The notes beneath the pieces were generated by a model. That model ran no database searches. It worked only from the letters and a program-made list of their open reading frames with translations, and had not been told where the DNA came from. A stretch of 48,036 nt of DNA from HGW-17 sp938004375 (lineage in GTDB: Bacteria > Myxococcota_A > Polyangia > HGW-17): assembly GCA_036802685.1 (NCBI GenBank), contig DAIRVS010000016.1, positions 1 through 48,036 on the forward strand. The letters are read 5' to 3'. Positions 33,999-42,358 of this stretch are shown here, piece after piece; positions within the stretch are counted from its first letter, which is position 1, and each line of letters starts with the position of its first letter. The position numbers were made by a program, and so were the translations under genes.

Positions 33999-35000
33999 AT
34001 GCCTGGCATCGGAGTGATCAGCAACGCGAACGCACGACTGAACAAAATGTCCCCCCTTCTGAAGGACAGCCTCAACTTCATCGTGGGGCGCCGGGGAGAG
34101 GTCGTCTCGACCTACTCGCTCGAAGACGTCGGGCAGGCGGTCAGGGACTTCAAGCGCTACGACGTGGACATGATCGCCATCTCCGGAGGGGACGGCACCA
34201 TCCACCGCACCATCGAGGGACTGCTCCGGGAGTACGGTTCGGACACCCTGCCTCCGCTCCTGCTCTTGCCCTCGGGGACGCAGAACATGATCCCCCGCTC
34301 GTTCGGCATCCGCAACAACAGCATCGCGACCATGCTGCTGGCGCTGACCCGCTACAAGCACAACATCCCCATGCGGATCATCCGGCGCAACCTCCTCCGC
34401 GTGAACGATCATCATGCCTTCTTCTTCGGCGTCGGGGTCCCGACACGCTATCTGAGGGCCCACTATGCACGGGGCACCTCCCACTGGCATGCGGCCACGC
34501 TGCTGGGCATCTACATCATGGAGGGGCTGCGCAACGGGGTGAAGGCGCAGCGCCTGCTCGCGCCGATGAAGATGCAGGTGAGCATGGACGGCGCCCCGGA
34601 GGTCGAGATGGATCCGAGCGCGGTGTTCTGCAGCTTCACCGAGGAGATCGCGCTGCACTTCAAACTGTTCCCGCGGGCAGGCTGGCAGAAGGATCGCTTC
34701 GAGGTGCTCTTCACCCACTCGAGCATCCCGGCGACCATCGCCGCGCTGCCGTTCCTCTGGTGGGGCACCCACATGCAGATGCCCCAGATGACCCGCAGGA
34801 TGCTCGGCACCATACGTATGACCCTGGAGACGCCCGAGCCCTTCACCCTCGACGGCGACCTGTACGACCCGGTGGCCAACTACGAGATCGGCCCGGGCCC
34901 CGAGTTGAGCTTCGTGGTGCCGGGCATGAGCCGGCTCGACCCTTCGGTCGAGGCGCGGGCTGGGCGCATCGGTCCCTGGGGTTCGAACTTCATCGTCTGA
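33999..35000 (+). CDS. Diacylglycerol-kinase-family lipid kinase (DAGK/YegS-like)
   Basis: DAGK-type enzymes phosphorylate diacylglycerol, sphingoid or related lipids using ATP at the membrane surface. The 333-residue protein shows the nucleotide motif SGGDGTIHRTIEG (GGDGT at 63-67) and a PSGTQNMIPRSFG segment equivalent to the family PxGTxN loop, then a C-terminal beta-sandwich region. No transmembrane helix is evident. ATG 33999 is preceded by GGAGG at good spacing, so I prefer it over upstream starts within a terminator-like hairpin. The C-terminal YDPVANYEIGPGPELSFVVPG is typical of the family end. The substrate cannot be told from sequence. Confidence 0.83.
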   Translation: MPGIGVISNANARLNKMSPLLKDSLNFIVGRRGEVVSTYSLEDVGQAVRDFKRYDVDMIAISGGDGTIHRTIEGLLREYGSDTLPPLLLLPSGTQNMIPRSFGIRNNSIATMLLALTRYKHNIPMRIIRRNLLRVNDHHAFFFGVGVPTRYLRAHYARGTSHWHAATLLGIYIMEGLRNGVKAQRLLAPMKMQVSMDGAPEVEMDPSAVFCSFTEEIALHFKLFPRAGWQKDRFEVLFTHSSIPATIAALPFLWWGTHMQMPQMTRRMLGTIRMTLETPEPFTLDGDLYDPVANYEIGPGPELSFVVPGMSRLDPSVEARAGRIGPWGSNFIV

Positions 35001-35044
35001 TTGAAATCATGGAATTCTTGGGCTGGCGGGGCAGGCGGGACGGA

Positions 35045-35971
35045 TCAGGGCTGCGCGTTGTTCTTCTTGGGCGGCGGCGGCGTGGCCGGCGGTTGGTTGC
35101 CGAAGAGCGCCGAGTTCAGCAGGGACATGACCACGACGAACTCGGGAGAGGTCATCTTCATGGTGCCGTCGAGCCGCGTCTTGGTGCGCGTGACCTTCAG
35201 CGTGTTGGCGAAGGTGAGGCCCGCGCCCGTGCCCTGCTTCTTCAGGGCGTCGAGGTTCTTTTCCAGCTCGAGGGCCTTTCTCTCCTTGAGGAAGGTGACC
35301 GAACCGGAGAAGTCCAGCTCGGTGCCGGCCTTGAGCTCGCCCTGCATCGACTTGAAGTCCGAACCCTTGGGTGCCTTGTCCAGTTGGATCGCCATCACGC
35401 GGGCCTTCGCGAAGCCGACGAGCTTGCCGGCGCCCAGCACGTTCTTGCCGGGATCGATCTTGCTGGCCCAGTCGCCGGCGACGAGGACGATCGCGTCGTT
35501 GCCCACGGCGTAGACGTAGGACTTCACGGTCCCGCTGCCGCTCTGGTAGGCGGGATAGTTCTTCAGGGTGGTGGTCGTCCAGCTCTGCTCGGCGGCGAGG
35601 CACTTGAGCACCACGGTGGCGTCCAGGTTGCCGGTGATAGCGAGGTAGCCGCGCTCGGAGGCGCCTCCGTCGAGGTCGGAGGCGAGCAGCAGGGCGTGAT
35701 CTATATCGGCGATCGTGAGCTTCTTGAAGCACTTCGACTGCGAGAGCCCGCTGGTGAGCATACCGCCGAGGGTGGCGGAGACCCCGGTGTAGAAGGTGCT
35801 CGCCCGCAGGTTCTTCACGTCGCCCCAGGCCGCGAGCTGGGGCTTCTCCTTGAGCTCGGCGTTCACGACCTTGAAGAAGTCGGCGTCGAAGACCGGCGTC
35901 TGGGCTCCGGCCGGCGACACTATATATAAAGGTATGAGGACGATCAGGGCGACGAGGATGGAACGCAGCAT
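35045..35971 (-). CDS. Secreted protein of unknown function
   Basis: The 308-residue protein has a clear signal peptide (LVALIVLIPLYIVSPAGAQ, cleaved after AQA-like site), a mixed alpha/beta body with repeated 'AxVxAIQLD' and 'GTLKAGTELDFSGSVTF' type strands, and a Pro/Lys/Asn-rich end (PPATPPPPKKN). I do not recognise the family; such exported proteins with no motif are common in this kind of genome. The GGAGG ribosome site lies ~6 bp upstream of the ATG. It converges on the lipid-kinase gene with a 44 bp gap. Confidence 0.75.
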   Translation of the reverse strand: MLRSILVALIVLIPLYIVSPAGAQTPVFDADFFKVVNAELKEKPQLAAWGDVKNLRASTFYTGVSATLGGMLTSGLSQSKCFKKLTIADIDHALLLASDLDGGASERGYLAITGNLDATVVLKCLAAEQSWTTTTLKNYPAYQSGSGTVKSYVYAVGNDAIVLVAGDWASKIDPGKNVLGAGKLVGFAKARVMAIQLDKAPKGSDFKSMQGELKAGTELDFSGSVTFLKERKALELEKNLDALKKQGTGAGLTFANTLKVTRTKTRLDGTMKMTSPEFVVVMSLLNSALFGNQPPATPPPPKKNNAQP

Positions 35972-36220
35972 GGAAGACCTCCCGAGGGAACGTTGGATGG
36001 CCAGAGAGAAGACAGAACCACCTTAGCAGACTGCAGACGACGGATTCAAGCTGACATTCAATGCGGGGTGGGTGTGCTCGGTGAAGGGGCGGTCGCCGGA
36101 CTTCTTGCGAGTTGCCCGGAGTTGAAGTAAACAGGTGAAGCTACGATTCTCCGGGCATGTGGGAAGACCTGTCCGGTCCCGCCGGTTGTTCCACGGCGCG
36201 AAGAAGGCCTGGGGTTCCAG

Positions 36221-37507
36221 ATGAAACGCACACTTCTCCTATTCCTGTCGCTCGTGTTCTGCGTCATACCCGTATCCGGTTGGGGCACCTTCTCGATCAA
36301 GGCCCGTTACGGGACCCTGCCCAGCGCGGGCGGCACCGCGCTCACCGAACTGTTGATCGCCCGGCACACGAACCTGGCGCGCTGCCTCTGCGACGAGTGG
36401 TCCGAACAGAACGATCCCTATTCGTACTACTTCGAGATGCAATACCAGGGCGCCTACGACGGCACCGACGTGTACTTCTACATCGGCAACGACTGCGCCA
36501 ACACCGCGGTCGCGCTCACCGAGTGCTCCGAGATCGGCGCGCTCAACATCAACACCTTCCAGGATCAGACCCACTACATCCCCATTCCAGTGAACCACCT
36601 GGTCGATCCCGGGGAGGGCATCTGCAAGGCTCAGGCGAGCTCGAGCACGTTCTACGTCTTTTCCAACCTCGAAAACCGCACGGTCGCCTTCGACGAGGGA
36701 GTCTCCTATGACACCAAGGCGCCGGCCGCCCCCCAGGACGTCCGGGTCGTCGGCGGCGAGGGTTCCGTCAGCGTCAGTTGGAGCATCGACGCCGTGACCG
36801 AGGAGGGCATCGAATACTACGACGTGCTTTGCGCCGATGCGGGCGCGCCGGCCTCCATCGCCTCGGCCGATCGCGCGGACTGGATCGACACCGAGGACGT
36901 CTGCCAGAAGGTGCTCACCCTGGGCGCCACCGAGGAGGGCGAGTCCTGTCCGGACGGCGCGCTCGTCTCGGGGGGGCGCGCCCATTCTTGTTATGTCTGT
37001 GCCTCGGTGGCCAGCACGGCCTCGTCCGTACGCATCACCGGCCTCGAGAACGGCAAGGTCTACAGCGTGGCGGTGGTGGCCGTGGACGAGTACCGGAACG
37101 CGAGCCCGCTCTCCGAGGTCGTCGACGCCACGCCCGTGCCCACCACCGACTTCGCCGAGCACTATCGGCAAAGCGGCGGCGCGGCGGACGGCGATTACTG
37201 CTTCATCGCCACCACGGTCTATGGCGACCGCGATCATCCTTTCGTGCGCGTCCTTCGGACCTTCCGTGATGTCGCCCTGCTGACGAACCCGCCCGGTCGC
37301 GCCTTCGTGCGTTGGTACTACCGCAACGGCCCCGCCTGGGCCGCCTGGATCGAGGACAGGCCCGTCGCCGGGGCCGCGCTGCGGGTGCTCATGTTCCCGC
37401 TGGTGCTTTTCGCCGCGCTGGTGCTCATGCTCCCGCTCTGGGCGCCGTTCGTTTGGTGGGAACTGAGGCGGCGCCGCGCGGCCCGTCGCGAGGTGACCCA
37501 TGCGTAA
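36221..37507 (+). CDS. Secreted FnIII protein with CFI-box C-terminal anchor
   Basis: The 428-residue protein has a signal (LLLFLSLVFCVIPVSGWG), an N-terminal beta-rich domain with paired Cys (CLCDEW, DCANTAVALTEC), and a fibronectin-type-III-like region (~167-295: APAAPQDVRVVGGEGSVSVS and GLENGKVYSVAVVAVDEYRN). Near the C-terminus is CFIATTVYGD (Cys327 on), followed by VRVLRTFRD and a VRWYY segment; this matches a CFIATAAYG ('CFI-box') module that precedes a membrane helix. The helix is LRVLMFPLVLFAALVLMLPL (~383-402), with a basic tail (RRRRAARR). It overlaps the next barrel gene by 8 bp, an arrangement I recall for a neighbouring MXAN_2561/2562-like pair. Probably surface-exposed. Confidence 0.8.
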   Translation: MKRTLLLFLSLVFCVIPVSGWGTFSIKARYGTLPSAGGTALTELLIARHTNLARCLCDEWSEQNDPYSYYFEMQYQGAYDGTDVYFYIGNDCANTAVALTECSEIGALNINTFQDQTHYIPIPVNHLVDPGEGICKAQASSSTFYVFSNLENRTVAFDEGVSYDTKAPAAPQDVRVVGGEGSVSVSWSIDAVTEEGIEYYDVLCADAGAPASIASADRADWIDTEDVCQKVLTLGATEEGESCPDGALVSGGRAHSCYVCASVASTASSVRITGLENGKVYSVAVVAVDEYRNASPLSEVVDATPVPTTDFAEHYRQSGGAADGDYCFIATTVYGDRDHPFVRVLRTFRDVALLTNPPGRAFVRWYYRNGPAWAAWIEDRPVAGAALRVLMFPLVLFAALVLMLPLWAPFVWWELRRRRAARREVTHA

Positions 37508-38279
37508 CCTCGCGATGGCCTTCTGTCTCTGGATCTTCGCGCTCCCCGCGGCCGGGCAGGAACCCGTTAGGCACGACGCTGACAGGCCTGAGCCTGTCGG
37601 GGAGGAGTCCGGTGAGCCGGACCTCGGGGTGAGCCCGATCCGCTGGATGTGGGACCTGCGCGGTGGTCTGTTTCTCCCCGAGATCGACAGTGAGTTCGGC
37701 GGCGCGGCGACCCCCTATGCGGACATCTTCGGCAACGACCAGAAGATGGCCTGGCGCACCGAGCTCTCCTGGCAGTTCTACCGAGGCATCGGTTCCCTGG
37801 GCGTGGGCACCGACCTGGGCCTGTTCTACCGTTCCGGCAAGGCCCTGCTCGAGGACGGCACGAAGTCCGGAGACGGGACGTCCTTCGTCCTGATCCCCAT
37901 GGGACTCAAGCTCGTTTATCGCTTCGACTGGCTGCAGACGACCTACCATTTCCCCCTGACACCCTACGGGAAGGCCGGGCTCGTCTACAACTTCTGGTGG
38001 ATCACCGACGGGGACGGCAGCGTGGCCACCTGGGGCACAGGCGACGGAGGCGGCAAGGCCCGCGGCGGCACCTACGGCTGGGAGGTCGCCCTGGGTCTCT
38101 CCCTCCTGCTGGACTTCTTCGACTCGGACTCGGCTGCCAACCTCGAGCGTGAGTCGGGCATCAACAACTCCTACATCTTCGTGGAGTGGATGTACAACAA
38201 GTCCGACAACTTCGGCGAGGACGGCGCGCTCCGCGTCGGAGGCGCGGCCTGGATGTTCGGCCTCGGCGTCGAGTTCTAG
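37500..38279 (+). CDS. Outer-membrane beta-barrel protein, MXAN_2562-like
   Basis: The 259-residue protein has a signal (AMAFCLWIFALPAAGQ) and a short acidic linker, then amphipathic strands typical of a small outer-membrane barrel. The pattern LRGGLFLPEIDSEFGG, TPYADIFGND, GSLGVGTDLGLF, TPYGKAGLVYNFWW and a closing GVEF resembles what I remember of the MXAN_2562 family of myxobacterial barrels; I could not check this. ATG at 37500 overlaps the preceding gene, so they are co-translated. The FnIII protein and the barrel may act together at the outer membrane; substrate unknown. Confidence 0.75.
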   Translation: MRNLAMAFCLWIFALPAAGQEPVRHDADRPEPVGEESGEPDLGVSPIRWMWDLRGGLFLPEIDSEFGGAATPYADIFGNDQKMAWRTELSWQFYRGIGSLGVGTDLGLFYRSGKALLEDGTKSGDGTSFVLIPMGLKLVYRFDWLQTTYHFPLTPYGKAGLVYNFWWITDGDGSVATWGTGDGGGKARGGTYGWEVALGLSLLLDFFDSDSAANLERESGINNSYIFVEWMYNKSDNFGEDGALRVGGAAWMFGLGVEF

Positions 38280-38303
38280 CCGCCATCGCGGGGCTCTGTT
38301 TCC

Positions 38304-39104
38304 ATGCGCGGACGTCTCCTCACCGTCGCCTATGACGGCACCCGCTTCTGCGGTTTCCAATTCCAGACCAACGGCCTCTCCGTCCAGGAGGTGCTCGAGC
38401 AGATCCTGGGATGCGTGGAGAAGCGCCCGATACGCGTCAAGGGCGCCAGTCGCACCGACGCGGGCGTCCATGCTTTAGGCCAGCGCGTGTTCTACGTCAG
38501 CCCCAACGATCTTCCCGACGAGGCCTTCCTCAAGGGCTGCAACAGCCTTCTCCCGCCGTACGTTGCCGTTCGCGCTGTGGTCCGGGTTCACGAGGCCTTC
38601 CACCCCCGGCTCCCCGCCGGCAAGCTCTATCGATACACGGTCCGTTGCGCCCCGGTGCGCGATCCCCTGCGCGTGAACTCGCAGTGGACGGTGTACCGGC
38701 AGCTCGACGTCGACGCCATGCGCCAGGCGGCCTTGATTCTGGTGGGGACGCATGACTTCTCCGCCTTCCAGGCGGCCGACTGCGGACGGGAGAACGCGGT
38801 GCGCACGGTGCATCGCCTGGAGCTCGTCCGGCGTGGTGCGCGCCTCGAGTTGATCGTCGCTGGCACCGCCTTCCTCAAGAACATGGTGCGGATCATCGCC
38901 GGCACCCTGGTCGAGGTCGGCACAGGGCGCTTTTCACCCGCCGACGTCTCTGCTATCCTGCGCTCGCGTGATCGGACACGGGCCGGCATGACGGCGCCCG
39001 CCGCCGGGCTGTGCCTGATGAACGTCTTCTACCCCGGGGATTCCGGTGGCGTTTGCCTGCACGAAGGATCCTGGCCCGTTTGGGAGGATGATGACGAAAC
39101 CTGA
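38304..39104 (+). CDS. truA: tRNA pseudouridine synthase A (TruA)
   Basis: TruA converts U38-40 of the tRNA anticodon stem to pseudouridine. At 266 residues the length is normal. The N-terminal VAYDGTRFCGFQ, the catalytic SRTDAGVHALGQ (Asp52), the KLYRYTV segment, HDFSAFQAADC and NMVRIIAGTLVEVGTG near the end are all family landmarks. The gene starts 24 bp after the barrel gene in the same direction and overlaps the following membrane-protein gene. Confidence 0.96.
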   Translation: MRGRLLTVAYDGTRFCGFQFQTNGLSVQEVLEQILGCVEKRPIRVKGASRTDAGVHALGQRVFYVSPNDLPDEAFLKGCNSLLPPYVAVRAVVRVHEAFHPRLPAGKLYRYTVRCAPVRDPLRVNSQWTVYRQLDVDAMRQAALILVGTHDFSAFQAADCGRENAVRTVHRLELVRRGARLELIVAGTAFLKNMVRIIAGTLVEVGTGRFSPADVSAILRSRDRTRAGMTAPAAGLCLMNVFYPGDSGGVCLHEGSWPVWEDDDET

Positions 39105-39675
39105 CGAACCCACCCCGGAAAAAGCCGGCAGCACTGAAGCGACGACGTCTGTCGCGGCGGCGGCGGCGCCTGTCACAGAGGCTTCCGTCGCAGAGGGTTC
39201 ACCCGTCGAGGACGTGGGAGCCGATCTTCCGGGGCGGGGACCGACCGGGCGCCGGATCTTCGTCCAACTTCACAAGGGGGCGATCGTCTTCTTCGCCGTG
39301 TTCGGCGCCTACCTGATCTCCATATACTTCGATCTGTGGGTCAACATGGGCTTCACGCTCCTGCTCGATCGCGCACCGGCCTTCTTCATGAAGTTCGTCG
39401 CTGTCCCATTGGCCCTGGAGGCGGGAATGGGCCTCGCCGGGCTCGTCGTCTTGTACCTCGTCGGGCGCTTTGTGGAGCTGGCCCTCTGGTCCACTCTGAT
39501 CTCTTTCTGGTTGGGGCTGCATCTGGTCGACGGGCTCATGAAGTGGCTGCTCGGGCAGTTCGAGTGGGGATACGGGGAACCGCGGGTGCTTCTGCTTCGC
39601 CTGCCCGGCCTGGCGCTTTTCTTTCTGATCAGCGTACGCCTGTTTCGGATCGCGCTGAAAAGGGAACCCTCGTGA
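39088..39675 (+). CDS. Integral membrane protein of unknown function
   Basis: About 195 residues. An Ala/Glu/Val-rich N-terminal tail (~60 residues) precedes three or four membrane helices (IVFFAVFGAYLISIYFDLWV, FVAVPLALEAGMGLAGLVVL, ALWSTLISFWLGLHLVDG, LLLRLPGLALFFLISVRL). No transport motif is seen. ATG-ATG at 39088/39091 follows GGGAGG directly, so the second may be used; a longer frame inside truA is less likely. It overlaps truA by 17 bp and ends 1 bp before the next gene. Unknown role within the operon. Confidence 0.7.
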   Translation: MMTKPDEPTPEKAGSTEATTSVAAAAAPVTEASVAEGSPVEDVGADLPGRGPTGRRIFVQLHKGAIVFFAVFGAYLISIYFDLWVNMGFTLLLDRAPAFFMKFVAVPLALEAGMGLAGLVVLYLVGRFVELALWSTLISFWLGLHLVDGLMKWLLGQFEWGYGEPRVLLLRLPGLALFFLISVRLFRIALKREPS

Positions 39676-39676
39676 G

Positions 39677-41662
39677 ATGTCACCCAGGCGAATCACTTTC
39701 CTGCTGTTGCAGCTGTTCGTCGCGTCCTGCGCCGCCCCCCCCCCCTACGACGATCCCTGGTCACCCGGTGGCCTGACCCTGTTCGTGCCGGAGGCCCGCG
39801 AGGCCCTCGCCGCGCGCCTGGAGACCGCGCCCTGGCCCGTCTTCGGCAAGGCTCGCGCCGTGGCCCTGCTCACCGATTGGGTCCGCCAACGGGGCGTGCG
39901 GTCGCCCCTCCCGTTCTTCCAGCGCCTCGCGCCCGAACTGACCATCGAGGCCCGCCGCGCCCTCTGGCTCCAGGTGCTGGCCGGCTACCCCGGCGAACGC
40001 CCCCTGCCGCCCCGTGAGGATCCCGTGGCCGCCTGGCTGCTGCGGGATCTGGCGAAGCTCGCTAAGGACGATCCGTCGCTCCGGCGCGAGCTCGTGCGGA
40101 CCATGCACGGCATGATCGAACGGCTGGGGACCATCGCCGATCCGCGTCACCAGGTGCGCTCGGCCATTGCCGACCTGCTGGCGGAGCTTCCCCACGACGC
40201 GTTGGTCGCCGACCTCTACCGACACCTGCTCGAGCCGCGGACCCCCGGCGTGGTGCGCGCCCGGGCCATGCTCTCCCTGGGCGTCGGCGGTTTCGATGAT
40301 CCCGCGCTTCTGCCGATGCTGCTCGACGGACTCCACCGGGTCCAGGACCACGTCAACCTCGCGCCGTTCGCCCTCGCGAGCCTCTCCGGGACCCGCGGAG
40401 AAGCCCGGATCATCCTCGTGGCTCTCGTCGAGCGGACGTTGGTCTTGGGTCGCGCGCCGGTGGAAGGACTGCTCCTGCCCCCCGCAGCGGCGCCCCACTG
40501 GGACGCCTTGCGCGAGGCCTTGGAGGAATGGGAGAGCGCCCCGGCCGCCCTGCAGGATCCCACGCTGATGCCGCGCACGTTTGCCCGCCTCCTCGCCGCT
40601 TTGGGCGCCGAGGAGGCCCTTCGAAGGTTGCTCGTCGAGCGGTTCAATCTGGCCGGACGTCCCCCCGAGTTCCAGCCCGACGAAACCTTCCACGCGGTGC
40701 GCGAGCTCCTCCTCGCCGGCCTGCCGCCCTCCCGCGGCCTGCCTGCGGAGGAGGCGGCCGGGATCGGGTTCGGGGACGAGCTGGCTTCCCGGGCCCTCGC
40801 GGTCGCCCGCGCCACCCGGACCTGCCGCCCTGAGGTCCTCGAGCTCCTGCTCGGAGCGCGCGCCTCGGCTGTCGTCCGGCTGACCACCCTGGACTGGATC
40901 GCCCAGTTCCGGGACGCTGCGCTCAAGGCCGCGCTCGCCAAGCCGGACACGGCCCGGGAGCTCACCGAAGCGTGGAACGCCCAGGAGTCCGAGGAGGGGC
41001 AGTGGCGTGGGACCGCCCGCTTCTGGATGCCCCTGGTGCGGGTGCCCGGGGAGGGCAAGAAGGCCGTCTGCGACGAGGAGGACGCGTTCGAGGGGATGAG
41101 CCCGGACGAGTGGCTCCGAGCCCGGATCGAGCGCACGCTTTGGATCTGCGGCGCCCCGGGAAGGGAAACGCCGGTCCAGCCGGGACCTACCACTCCCATC
41201 GCCGAGTGGGAGCGGGCCTGGGACGCCGCCCGGGAGAGCGCCCGGGCCGCCCGCAGCGCGGCCTGTCTGCGCTCCCGGCTCGACGCGCTGGCCGCCTGGG
41301 AGCGAAGGGTGCTCTCCGGGTGCGCCGGCTTCGACTGTCTCTGGGACCGCCTGGCCAAAGAGGGCGTCGATTGGCCCGAGGACGCCGTGGAGAAGGCGTT
41401 TTCCCGGCTCACGTCCAGGCTGGATGGGGACGTGGCCGGGACGTTGCCCCAGCGCCTGCAGCGCCTCCCGCGGGAGCTCGCCGTGCAGGCGCTCGAGTGG
41501 TTCGAGCCCCGTTTGTCCCCGGTCGTGCGGGTGGCGATCCGCGACGCCTTCCGGTCCGAGACCTGTCTGCAGGATCCCGCCTGCCTGCCCGTCCTGTTGC
41601 ACGCGGTAGGCCTCGCCAACCGCCAGGAGGTGCGAAGTGAACCCATCCCGACACGTGAGTGA
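39677..41662 (+). CDS. Large helical lipoprotein, unknown function
   Basis: The 661-residue protein has a lipobox-type signal (FLLLQLFVASC, Cys18). The rest is Leu/Ala/Arg-rich and dominated by amphipathic helices of 15-20 residues (ALVADLYRHLLEPRTPGVVR, ARAMLSLGVGGFDDPALLPM), suggesting a HEAT-like or other solenoid, with scattered Cys in the last third. No catalytic motif seen. It starts 1 bp after the previous stop and overlaps AMMECR1 by 26 bp, so it belongs to the same operon. A scaffold role at the inner face of the outer membrane is possible. Confidence 0.7.
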   Translation: MSPRRITFLLLQLFVASCAAPPPYDDPWSPGGLTLFVPEAREALAARLETAPWPVFGKARAVALLTDWVRQRGVRSPLPFFQRLAPELTIEARRALWLQVLAGYPGERPLPPREDPVAAWLLRDLAKLAKDDPSLRRELVRTMHGMIERLGTIADPRHQVRSAIADLLAELPHDALVADLYRHLLEPRTPGVVRARAMLSLGVGGFDDPALLPMLLDGLHRVQDHVNLAPFALASLSGTRGEARIILVALVERTLVLGRAPVEGLLLPPAAAPHWDALREALEEWESAPAALQDPTLMPRTFARLLAALGAEEALRRLLVERFNLAGRPPEFQPDETFHAVRELLLAGLPPSRGLPAEEAAGIGFGDELASRALAVARATRTCRPEVLELLLGARASAVVRLTTLDWIAQFRDAALKAALAKPDTARELTEAWNAQESEEGQWRGTARFWMPLVRVPGEGKKAVCDEEDAFEGMSPDEWLRARIERTLWICGAPGRETPVQPGPTTPIAEWERAWDAARESARAARSAACLRSRLDALAAWERRVLSGCAGFDCLWDRLAKEGVDWPEDAVEKAFSRLTSRLDGDVAGTLPQRLQRLPRELAVQALEWFEPRLSPVVRVAIRDAFRSETCLQDPACLPVLLHAVGLANRQEVRSEPIPTRE

Positions 41663-42188
41663 TGAGGCCGCGCGCAGGCTGGTGCAGCTGGCCCGTGACA
41701 CCGTGACCGCGCTCGTGACGCGCCGGCCGCCCCCCGCGCCCGACACCTCGGATCCCGAGTTGGCCTTTCCGGCGGGCGCCTTCGTCACCATCAAACTGAA
41801 CGGTCGCCTGCGCGGCTGCATCGGCAACTTCGAACCCGCGCCCCTGGCCGTCATGATCGCCGACATGGCCCGCGCGGCGGCCTTCGAGGACCCGCGCTTT
41901 CCGCCGGTGGTCGAGGCCGAGCTCCCCCGGCTCCACTTCGATATCTCCATTCTGGGGCCGCGCTTTCCCATCACCCCCGAGGAGGTGGTCGTGGGCGTAC
42001 ACGGCCTCTTCATCACGCGGGGCCGGCGCCGCGGCGTGCTGTTGCCCCAGGTGCCCGTGGAGTGGGGCTGGGACCGGCTCACCTACCTGGACGAGCTCTG
42101 CCTGAAGGCCGGGATCCCCGAGGGTTCCTGGCAGCTCCCCGACACGAAGCTCGAAGCCTTCACCGCCCAGGTGATCGAGGAAGCGTGA
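41637..42188 (+). CDS. AMMECR1-domain protein
   Basis: The 183-residue protein is a complete AMMECR1 domain: the signature LRGCIG (58-63) in GRLRGCIGNFEP, the PRFPPVVEAELPRLHFDISI segment, GVHGLFITRGRRRGVLLPQV and WDRLTYLDELCLKAG. AMMECR1 is often found with Memo-like and radical SAM genes in the 'AmmeMemoRadiSam' system, whose function is unknown; neither partner is next to it here. The start is GTG at 41637, with AGGAGG 6-7 bases upstream, inside the preceding gene. Confidence 0.92.
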   Translation: MNPSRHVSDEAARRLVQLARDTVTALVTRRPPPAPDTSDPELAFPAGAFVTIKLNGRLRGCIGNFEPAPLAVMIADMARAAAFEDPRFPPVVEAELPRLHFDISILGPRFPITPEEVVVGVHGLFITRGRRRGVLLPQVPVEWGWDRLTYLDELCLKAGIPEGSWQLPDTKLEAFTAQVIEEA

Positions 42189-42239
42189 TGCCGCTGATCA
42201 TGGTCAATCATTCCGTCTGAAACCATTTCAACTTCAAGC

Positions 42240-42311
42240 TGACCCCCTGTAGACCGCCGAGTTGCGCCGACCGTCCCCGGTCGGACAACTCCGCAGGCTA
42301 CGGGGGGATCA
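42240..42311. repeat. 72 nt compound inverted repeat between convergent genes
   Basis: Outer arms TGACCCCCTGTAG and CTACGGGGGGATCA, middle GAGTTG/CAACTC and inner CCGACC/GGTCGG around a GTCCCC loop. Lies between the AMMECR1 stop and the opposite-strand lipoprotein stop. No U-tract on either strand, so a bidirectional terminator, a REP-like element or a mobile-element end are all possible. Confidence 0.6.
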
Positions 42312-42358
42312 AAATATTGATTTGATTGTAGTTACAGGGAAGAAGGTGACGGGGGGAG

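Noticed and set aside
39761..42082. 773-residue minus-strand frame opposite the lipoprotein and AMMECR1
   Set aside because: Shadow of two overlapping plus-strand genes; no start signals.
42240..42311. Integron attC site or transposon inverted terminus
   Set aside because: No integrase, transposase, attC core motif or target-site duplication was seen, so kept only as an inverted repeat.
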